Both the position numbers and the translations under genes were made by a program. DNA of 64,000 nucleotides from CAADGL01 sp964643885. Its GTDB lineage: Bacteria; Planctomycetota; Phycisphaerae; UBA1845; Fen-1342. Below the pieces are notes generated by a model. It did not search any database and was not told the origin of the DNA. It saw only the letters and a list, made by a program, of their open reading frames with translations. Positions 57,975 through 64,000 of the stretch are shown here, in pieces. The stretch is taken from contig CAZXUI010000007.1 in NCBI GenBank assembly GCA_964643885.1, positions 1-64,000 of the forward strand, given 5' to 3'. Numbering within the stretch: the first letter of the stretch is position 1; each line of letters starts with the position of its first letter.

Positions 57975-59751
57975 GGAACTGATCGCCGATCTGTCGGCCT
58001 ATCTCGACGGCGAGCTGGACGAGGCCCGCCGGGCGGAGGTCGATGCGCTGCTGCGCGAGTCGGAGCCGGCCCGCGCGCTGCTGGCGGAGCTGAAGTCCGT
58101 CTCGCGCGGGCTGGCGGCGCTGCCCAGAATGCGCGCCCCGCGGCGGGTGGCGGAGCGGATCGACGGCGAGCTGCGGCGGCGGGCGCTGCGGATGCGCGAT
58201 GCGGCGGGTCTGCTGCGGCTGGGAGTGCGGCTGACGGGGGCGGCGGCGCTGATCGCCGTGGGGGTTTTCGTGGGGCGGTTTTCGCTGCAACCGGAGGGGG
58301 CGGGGCCTGCGGCCGCGCCGCTGGTGGATGCGTTGCAGGCGCCGGAGTTCGCCCGCTCCGAGCCGCGGATTGTCTCGAAGGAGCTCGATACGGCACGCGA
58401 CGGGTTCGAAGGGAAGGGCGCCGGGCCGGTGGATCGACTGGCGGGAGTCACATCGGCGGACGAGCTCTCGCCGGCAGAAGACCGCGCGGCGGTCGCGCCG
58501 GCGGATGGCGACGTTCGAATCGTCGATGCGAACACGGATAGCGCGACGCTGGGCGAGGAGACGCGGCTCGGATTCGCGGGCACTGCGGGCGAGACGGACG
58601 CGCCGTCGGCCCCGGCTGAAACCGACGAGAGCGGTGAAGGCCGATGGGTGATTATGCCTGATGTGGGGATCGCCTACACCACGGTGACGACGCCGCCGGT
58701 CAGCATGCGGGCGAGTTATGCTCTGGCCGAACCGCCGCCGCGCGAGGTGTTGGTGCTCGTCCATCCCCAAACGAGCGAACAATACCGCTCAGCGGTCGGG
58801 CGGGTACGCGAGGCCGGCGTCGGCACCAGCTTCGGAGTCGATTTCGCGCTGGCCGGCGAATTGAGCATCGGCCGCCGAGTAGAGGCTGATCGGGCCGGCG
58901 AGTCCTCCTTCTCCGACGCTGTCGTCTATGCGTTCGACAGGCACGTCTCGACTTCGCAGCTCGAGCGCACGATCGAGCAGTTGCACTCGGCCGTGCAGAC
59001 GGACGTGTACGTCGAGCTCTATTCCGATATGCGCAGCGGCTACGCGTTCGGGCCGCCGAGCTGGGCGCAGCCGACGGAAGGCCGGGAATCGACGATTGCC
59101 GAAGGTGTGGCAGCGAATAAGCCCCAGCGTGAGACGGAGGAAGCGGGGGAGTCGCCCGAGTTGGCGGCGCCCGCTGCGGACGATCGCCCGCCAGTGCCCG
59201 GCGCAGCCGATCGCGCAGGCGTGCGGCGAGGGGTGTTCGATGCGCCAGCGGCAGAGAAGCGCAAGTCGTCGACGGACGCGAGAGGCGGCGGCCGAGGGAA
59301 TTTGGAAGAAGGGCAGGAGCGGCTCCGCCAGCAGGTAGCGTCTCAGCCGGCACGCCCGGACGCGGGGGCCGGCCGCGCGGGAGAGGGCGGCATTGGGGAG
59401 CAGCTCGCCAGGGAGGGACGCGAGCGGGGACGGCGATTCGATCACACAGCTCGCCGGGCGCCGACGCTGCCGCCGCCGGGATTCGTGGGACCGCCAGCGG
59501 AGCGGGAATCTGCTCCGGCCGGAGCGGCGAGCGTTGGCGGCGCATTCGCACCGGCGCCGTCGTCCCAGCCGATGGCCGGACTGCCGGTGACCACGACCCG
59601 GGGGCCGGATGAACCGCTCGTTCGGCTGCGGGTGATCATCCTGCCGCCGGTGTCGCTCACGCTGCCCGCGCCCGCGGCGCAGCGGATTCCGTCGACCCAG
59701 CCGGCGGCGACGCAGCCTTCGCCGCCTGAGAGAGCTCCGCCCCGGCCGTGA
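57955..59751 (+). CDS. Large anti-sigma factor-like membrane protein
   Basis: A 598-residue protein. The N-terminal 70 residues look like an anti-sigma domain (ADLSAYLDGELDEARRAEVD, LPRMRAPRRVAERI) but without the zinc-binding Cys/His set. A transmembrane segment follows at about 95-112 (GAAALIAVGVFVGRF). The large extracytoplasmic part contains a folded region around 255-365 (PREVLVLVHPQTSEQYRSAV, FDRHVSTSQLERTIEQLHSA) and long Pro/Ala/Arg-rich stretches to the end. The overlap with the sigma gene suggests it sequesters that factor and releases it on an envelope signal. The outer part, about 490 residues, is much larger than in typical anti-sigma proteins and may sense something directly. 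Confidence 0.78.
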   Translation: MDASEREELIADLSAYLDGELDEARRAEVDALLRESEPARALLAELKSVSRGLAALPRMRAPRRVAERIDGELRRRALRMRDAAGLLRLGVRLTGAAALIAVGVFVGRFSLQPEGAGPAAAPLVDALQAPEFARSEPRIVSKELDTARDGFEGKGAGPVDRLAGVTSADELSPAEDRAAVAPADGDVRIVDANTDSATLGEETRLGFAGTAGETDAPSAPAETDESGEGRWVIMPDVGIAYTTVTTPPVSMRASYALAEPPPREVLVLVHPQTSEQYRSAVGRVREAGVGTSFGVDFALAGELSIGRRVEADRAGESSFSDAVVYAFDRHVSTSQLERTIEQLHSAVQTDVYVELYSDMRSGYAFGPPSWAQPTEGRESTIAEGVAANKPQRETEEAGESPELAAPAADDRPPVPGAADRAGVRRGVFDAPAAEKRKSSTDARGGGRGNLEEGQERLRQQVASQPARPDAGAGRAGEGGIGEQLAREGRERGRRFDHTARRAPTLPPPGFVGPPAERESAPAGAASVGGAFAPAPSSQPMAGLPVTTTRGPDEPLVRLRVIILPPVSLTLPAPAAQRIPSTQPAATQPSPPERAPPRP

Positions 59752-59935
59752 ACCGCGGCCGCCCGTCGCGGCGGGCGCAATCCGCAAGTAGACTGACAGA
59801 CGTGGGCATCGTGGCGCTGCGTCGCGAACCCCGCGCCCCTGGCCCCCGAGGCGCTGCTGGGGAGAAGCGTCGGTGGCGCGGCCGGGGGGGGACGCCCGCC
59901 GCACAGCGCTTGATCAGGGCAAGGAGCCGACGAGC

Positions 59936-61132
59936 ATGACCACGCTGGAAAAGACGCTGGAATCCGAGCTGCACGAGCTGCGCGAGACGCGGCAGTACAA
60001 GCAGGCGAACGAGCTACAGGCGCCGCAGGGGCCGCGGACGCGGATGGATGGCCGGCCGGTAATCAACCTGTCGAGCAATAATTACCTGGCGCTGGCGAAC
60101 CACCCGCAGGTGACGGCGGCCGGGCGCGAGGCGATCGAGAAGTTCGGCCTGGGCACGGCGAGCGTGCGCTTCATCTGCGGCACGATGAGCTGCCACCTGG
60201 AGCTGGAGCGGAAGATCTGCGAGTTCATCGGCTGTCAGGCGGCGACGACGTACATCAGTTGCTGGGACGCGAACGTGGGGGTCATGCCGACGCTGTGCCC
60301 GACGCCGCAGGATGCGATCTTCTCCGACGCGCTGAATCACGCGAGCATCATCGATGCGATCCGGCTGAGCAAGGCGCAGCGCTTCATCTACAAGCACCGC
60401 GACCTGGCGGAGCTGGAGCGGATGCTCTCATCGCCTGAGGCGCGGGCGAGCCGCAACCGGCTGATCATCACGGACGGCGTATTCAGCATGGAGGGCGACA
60501 TCGCGGACCTTCCGGCGCTCAAGGAGCTGGCCAATAAGCACGACGCGCTGCTGGTCGTCGACGAGTCTCATGCGACGGGCGTGCTGGGTGAGACGGGCCG
60601 CGGGACGGCGGAGCACTTCGGCGTGCTGGGCGAGGGGACCGTGCAGACGAGCACGCTGGGCAAGGCACTGGGCGGAGCGTGCGGCGGATATGTGGCCGGC
60701 TCGAAGGTCGTATGCGACTATCTCGTGCAGAAGTCGCGGACGCAGCTCTTCAGCAATGCGCTGCCGCCGAGCGTGTGCTACGGCTCGATGGCGGCGATCG
60801 ACGTTCTGATGAAGGAGGGCCAGACGCTGCTCAAGCGGCTGCGCGACAACACGGCGCACTTCCGCGCGGGCGTCAAAGAGCTGGGGCTCAAGAGCATCGA
60901 CGGCGTGACGCCGATCGTGCCGGTAATGGTCGGCGAGACGGCGACGGCGATCGCGATGCAGAAGGCCTTGCTCGAGCAGGGCGTGTTCGTCAGCGGCTTC
61001 GGCTACCCGGTGGTGCCCAAGGGCGAGGCGCGGCTGCGCTGCCAGATTTCGGCCGGCCATACGCGCGCGGACCTGGACGAGTGCCTGGCGGCGTTTCGCA
61101 AGGTGGCCGAGAAGTTCCCCGAGTGCCGCTGA
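59936..61132 (+). CDS. kbl: Glycine C-acetyltransferase (2-amino-3-ketobutyrate CoA ligase)
   Basis: A 398-residue PLP enzyme of the alpha-oxoamine synthase family. Features are VINLSSNNYLALANHPQV, FGLGTASVRFICGTMSCHLE, DALNHASIIDAIRLSKA, VVDESHATGVLGETGRGTAE and the PLP lysine in TSTLGKALGG. The closest match in motif is Kbl, which with threonine dehydrogenase converts threonine to glycine and acetyl-CoA; 8-amino-7-oxononanoate and serine palmitoyl transferases are relatives. AAGGAG precedes the ATG at 59936. No tdh gene is adjacent, so the reaction is inferred from family. Biotin or sphingolipid genes are also absent nearby. Confidence 0.85.
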   Translation: MTTLEKTLESELHELRETRQYKQANELQAPQGPRTRMDGRPVINLSSNNYLALANHPQVTAAGREAIEKFGLGTASVRFICGTMSCHLELERKICEFIGCQAATTYISCWDANVGVMPTLCPTPQDAIFSDALNHASIIDAIRLSKAQRFIYKHRDLAELERMLSSPEARASRNRLIITDGVFSMEGDIADLPALKELANKHDALLVVDESHATGVLGETGRGTAEHFGVLGEGTVQTSTLGKALGGACGGYVAGSKVVCDYLVQKSRTQLFSNALPPSVCYGSMAAIDVLMKEGQTLLKRLRDNTAHFRAGVKELGLKSIDGVTPIVPVMVGETATAIAMQKALLEQGVFVSGFGYPVVPKGEARLRCQISAGHTRADLDECLAAFRKVAEKFPECR

Positions 61133-61292
61133 GCGGTCCATTCAGGACGGGCGGCGGGGGCAATAGGTGCGCGTCGAGGTTGCGGCCGGGGCGTCGCGGG
61201 CGGCCGCGCCCGCGGGCGTAAGGCCCTGTTCGCACACGAGTTGCGCCGCGGACGGCGAGACTCGATCCGGAATAATCCTCAGGCGGGGGAAT

Positions 61293-61321
61293 TTGACGCA
61301 GCGCCGCATCCGAGCTATACT
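61293..61321 (+). promoter_or_regulatory. Strong sigma-70-type promoter of the cold shock gene
   Basis: TTGACG (61293-61298) and TATACT (61316-61321) with a 17-base spacer, the best match in the window. The predicted transcript starts near 61328 and would carry an approximately 107-base leader before the cold shock ATG, as in cspA-type genes, whose leaders refold with temperature. The remaining part of the gap 61133-61434 holds no gene. Confidence 0.75.
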
Positions 61322-61434
61322 GCTGTCAAATACAGGGTGCACATCTGGTGCTTACAAGCCTCATTGGATGAAGCAGCGGTGTTTCGAGTGTGGTCCGCCG
61401 GACCGTGCCACCTGTATGTACAGAGGTTGCAGTA

Positions 61435-61635
61435 ATGTCCAAGGGTACCGTCAAGTGGTTCAATGACACGAAGGGCTTCGGCTTCATTCGCAGTGAGGAT
61501 GGGCAGGACGTCTTCGTGCACCAGAGCGAGATCAAGGCCGAGGGCTTCCGGACTCTGCCGGAAGGCGCGACCGTCGAGTTCACGGTGCAGCAGGGTCCGA
61601 AGGGCCCCAAGGCTGTGGGCGTGAAGGTCGTCTAG
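61435..61635 (+). CDS. csp: Cold shock protein (CspA family)
   Basis: A 66-residue single-stranded nucleic acid-binding protein. It shows RNP1 KGFGFIR and RNP2 VFVHQS in MSKGTVKWFNDTKGFGFI and QDVFVHQSEIKAEGFRTL, the complete CSD with normal length. It melts RNA secondary structure and acts as an RNA chaperone. AGAGG at 61420-61424 lies ten bases before the ATG at 61435. The gene is flanked by a strong promoter with a long leader and a strong terminator, so it is a single-gene transcript. Confidence 0.95.
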   Translation: MSKGTVKWFNDTKGFGFIRSEDGQDVFVHQSEIKAEGFRTLPEGATVEFTVQQGPKGPKAVGVKVV

Positions 61636-61667
61636 TCCGCCCAGCGGCCGATTCCTAGAGCCACGAG

Positions 61668-61707
61668 CGCGGCGCCGGCGAGTTTCTCACCGGCGCCGCG
61701 TTTTTTT
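61668..61707 (+). terminator. Rho-independent terminator of the cold shock gene
   Basis: An 11-bp perfect stem CGCGGCGCCGG / CCGGCGCCGCG with an 11-base loop is followed by seven T residues, 32 bases after the csp stop codon. It is the clearest terminator of the window. Confidence 0.92.
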
Positions 61708-61861
61708 GCGCCGCCGGCGCGGGCGATTGACGGCCGGCGGGCCGGGCCGGCGGGCGCATTTCCCGATCGGCCGGGGTAAGCTTCGGCGTCTGAATCGTGG
61801 CCGGGCCGGCATCGTTCGCTCTGCCGACAGTCCGAAGCACCCGCTCGAAAGGAGAACCAGC

Positions 61862-63259
61862 GTGTCCCCAGTGCATCGAGTACGTCCGACCGTGGCCGGC
61901 ATTCTCGCGGTGCTCAGCCTGGCGGGCGCGGTTTTCGGCGGCGAGCCGCCGCACGGCTCCGACTGGCCGCAGTTCCGCGGCGCGTATGCCTCGGGCATCG
62001 GCGACGGCGTCGCGCTGCCGGGCAGGTGGGACGTAGCGGGCGGCGAGAACATCGCCTGGAAGACGCCGATCCCGGGACTGGCGCACTCGTCACCGATCGT
62101 GGTCGGCGACAAGGTTTTCGTGACGACGGCGGTGCCGGCCGGCGGCGAGGCGGAGCTGAAGGTCGGGCTGTACGGCGCCGGCGACTCGGCCGACGACATG
62201 GTCGAGCACGCCTGGAAGCTCTATTGCCTGGATGCGGCCAGCGGGCGGATCGTCTGGGAGCGGACCTGCGTGCAGGGCGTGCCGCGCTTCAAGCGGCATA
62301 CGAAGGCGACGCACTGCAACCCGACGCCGGCGAGCGACGGGACGTACGTCGTCGCGCATTTCGGCACGGAGGGGCTGTTCTGCTACACGGTCGAGGGGGA
62401 GCTGAAGTGGAAGAAGGATCTGGGGCCGCTGGACGTGGGGCCGCACAACGGGCCGGGGCTCGAGTGGGGCTTTGCCAGCTCGCCGATTCTCGTCGACGGC
62501 CGCGTGGTGGTGCAGTGCGACGTGAAGCAGGAGCCGTTTCTGGCGGCGTTCGATGCGGCCGACGGGCGGCAGTTGTGGCGCGTCGCGCGGGGCGATGTGC
62601 CGGGCTGGTGCACGCCGACGGCGCTGCGCACGCCGGACGGCTGGCAGGTGATCACGAACGGCTGCCGCGAGATCGGCGGGTACGATCTGGCCGACGGGAA
62701 GCGCATTTGGAGCCTGTCGGGCGGCGGCGGGATTCCGGTGCCGGCGCCGGTCGTGGCGGACGGATTGATCTACCTGACCAGCAACCACCAGCCGCTGCGT
62801 GACGGCGATCCGCGCAAGCCGATCTTCGTGGTTCGGGCGAGCGCCCGCGGCGAGCTTGCGATACCGGAAAAGGACGAATCGAACGAGCACGTCGCCTGGA
62901 TGAAGTCGAACCGCGGCAACTACATGCAGACGCCGCTGGTGTACCAGGGCGTGGCGTACTTCTGCTACGACAACGGCATTCTCACGGCGTATGACGCCAG
63001 GAGCGGGGAGCAGCTATTCCGCGAGCGGCTCGGCGGCGGGCAGACGGGCTTTACGGCGTCGGCGGTGGCGGGCGACGGGAAGGTCTATTTCACGAGCGAA
63101 GAGGGGGCGATTCACGTGCTCAAGGCCGGGAGGACCTTCGAGCCGATCGGCGTGAATGAGATGGGGGAGATCTGCATGGCGACGCCGGCGATCTCGCACG
63201 GGAGGATTCTGATCCGGACGCAGAAGCAGGTGGTGTGCATCGAGGATCGCACGCGATAG
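61862..63259 (+). CDS. Exported PQQ-type beta-propeller protein
   Basis: A 465-residue exported protein with PQQ-like (WD40-resembling) repeats. The GTG start at 61862 follows AAAGGAG, and the signal peptide is AGILAVLSLAGAVFG. The first repeat has DWPQFRGAYASGIGDG, the lead motif of this large planctomycete group; later repeats include SSPIVVGDKVFVTTAV, LYCLDAASGRIVWERT, LAAFDAADGRQLWRVARGD and TAYDARSGEQLFRERLGG. No catalytic PQQ-binding set is seen, so an enzyme role is unlikely; it may act like BamB-type scaffolds or bind a sugar polymer. It is not near an outer membrane assembly gene. The open frame upstream of 61862 overlaps the csp terminator and is not translated. Confidence 0.88.
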   Translation: MSPVHRVRPTVAGILAVLSLAGAVFGGEPPHGSDWPQFRGAYASGIGDGVALPGRWDVAGGENIAWKTPIPGLAHSSPIVVGDKVFVTTAVPAGGEAELKVGLYGAGDSADDMVEHAWKLYCLDAASGRIVWERTCVQGVPRFKRHTKATHCNPTPASDGTYVVAHFGTEGLFCYTVEGELKWKKDLGPLDVGPHNGPGLEWGFASSPILVDGRVVVQCDVKQEPFLAAFDAADGRQLWRVARGDVPGWCTPTALRTPDGWQVITNGCREIGGYDLADGKRIWSLSGGGGIPVPAPVVADGLIYLTSNHQPLRDGDPRKPIFVVRASARGELAIPEKDESNEHVAWMKSNRGNYMQTPLVYQGVAYFCYDNGILTAYDARSGEQLFRERLGGGQTGFTASAVAGDGKVYFTSEEGAIHVLKAGRTFEPIGVNEMGEICMATPAISHGRILIRTQKQVVCIEDRTR

Positions 63260-63393
63260 GGGGGCGGGAGCTGGTCAGTTCTGCGCGCGGGACGCCGGGG
63301 CTGCCGGATTGAGGCGGGCGCCGAGGCCCGCCCCACTGGGGATGATCCGAGCCGCGCGGCTCGGTGCGGACGGACAGACGCTCGCAGACCGGC

Positions 63394-64000
63394 TCAGGCC
63401 GCCCGGGCAACCGCGACAGCCGGCGCGGACCGGCTGCTGCGATCCACCTCGTCGCGCTCGATGAACTCGCGGAACTCTTCGTACAGCTCCGGCTCGCGCT
63501 GGCGGAAATCCTCAGCGCTCTCGAACTCGAACGACTGGCGCTCGCCGTTGCGATCGATCTGAAGCCGAATCCGCCCCTCGTCGTCGATCTCGATGTTCAC
63601 GTTGCGCGTCACGGTCCGGTCGCCTTCCGACGACTGCTCGGCCCGCCGCAGCAGCCGCTCGGCCTGGCGGCGCGCCCCCTCGGCCGGCTGCTCGGTCTGG
63701 TCCACCTGCCGGCGGGTCTCCTCCCGCAGGCGCCGCAGCGACTCCTCCAACTCGCGCCGCCAGTCATCCTGCCGCTGCTGGAGGCGGCCCATCGACGGCG
63801 GCACGGTGAACATACGCCGCGCCTTGTAGCCCGTGAAGCGGCGATAGGCGCGGTATGCGTCCGCGTCCTTCTCCTGAAGCTCATCCACGCTCTGGTACGT
63901 CGCCGTCGATTCGTTGCCCTGCTCGTCCGTCCGCGTCACTTCGATCGTTCCGTCCGGCCGGCGATGAATCGCCATCGCCCGGCCGTCCTCGTCGACGCGG
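63394..64000 (-). CDS. Protein with Arg/Glu-rich coiled coil (3' part, start outside window)
   Basis: The open frame on the minus strand contains an ATG at 63975 but continues upstream of it without a stop as RVDEDGRAMAIHRRPDGTIE, so the real start is very probably beyond position 64000. The visible 202 residues include a Glu/Arg/Gln-rich helix (RRELEESLRRLREETRRQVD, about 70-115), a short beta region (VNIEIDDEGRIRLQIDRNGE) and an acidic helix ending with Ala. No family is recognised. The Asp/Glu and Arg content suggests a coiled-coil structural protein. No signal peptide can be assessed because the N-terminus is missing. Confidence 0.6.
   Translation of the reverse strand, partial: RVDEDGRAMAIHRRPDGTIEVTRTDEQGNESTATYQSVDELQEKDADAYRAYRRFTGYKARRMFTVPPSMGRLQQRQDDWRRELEESLRRLREETRRQVDQTEQPAEGARRQAERLLRRAEQSSEGDRTVTRNVNIEIDDEGRIRLQIDRNGERQSFEFESAEDFRQREPELYEEFREFIERDEVDRSSRSAPAVAVARAA

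Overview
The window is about 64 kb of GC-rich bacterial chromosome. It most probably comes from a member of the Planctomycetota, perhaps a Phycisphaerae-like lineage. The evidence is the set of lineage-typical secreted proteins: PEP-CTERM tails, a dockerin-like C-terminus on a metalloprotease, a type IV pilin-like N-terminal protein next to a DUF2961 gene, a large secretin, VIT/VWA, PQQ-propeller and NHL proteins, and many lipoproteins. Coding density is high, genes lie on both strands in short operons, and most starts carry an AAGGAG-type ribosome binding site. No prophage, CRISPR array, insertion sequence with transposase, or rRNA was seen.

Layout. 1-5.4 kb: 5' end of glnS, a PEP-CTERM protein, a HEAT-repeat protein and an ECF sigma factor with a Cys/His tail. 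5.9-11.7 kb: rtcB, a decayed PEP-CTERM gene, and the korDABC operon for 2-oxoacid:ferredoxin oxidoreductase. 12-20.9 kb: a membrane protein, a secreted metzincin with dockerin-like repeats, a Gfo/Idh/MocA oxidoreductase, two small exported proteins, a secreted caspase-like protein and bpt. 21-26 kb: an orphan terminase-like protein, a Cys-phosphatase lipoprotein and a three-gene ABC export cluster. 26.4-36.5 kb: a membrane glycosyltransferase-like protein, a giant macroglobulin-like protein, a secretin and a YdjY protein. 36.5-38.3 kb: two adjacent decayed genes. 38.6-44.6 kb: response regulator, lipoprotein, TPR protein, cinA and a YgfZ/GcvT-like protein. 44.6 kb: a tRNA with anticodon UAA but a short variable loop. 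44.8-50.4 kb: NifU-like protein, aldehyde dehydrogenase, pgmB, then a tightly overlapping run of lipoprotein, RsbW-like kinase, STAS protein, MlaE permease and RNase HII-like protein. 50.6-64 kb: VIT/VWA protein, a repeat-framed gap, a DUF2961/pilin-like/NHL operon, an ECF sigma/anti-sigma pair, kbl, a cold shock gene with clear promoter and terminator, a PQQ propeller protein and the 3' part of one more gene.

The gaps between genes hold the most unusual material. An approximately 167-bp element with inverted ends and a conserved core occurs at least five times, one copy interrupted by a 131-bp MITE-like insertion with a 4-bp target duplication. A second family of short perfect hairpins (arms GTACGGGCG/CGCCCGTAC) recurs at five places. 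Two inverted arrays of a 32-bp-type repeat frame a gene-free 480-bp block, and one array ends exactly on the stop codon of a gene. The single tRNA is a structurally perfect 73-mer that would read UUA, yet it lacks the long variable arm expected of bacterial leucine tRNAs.
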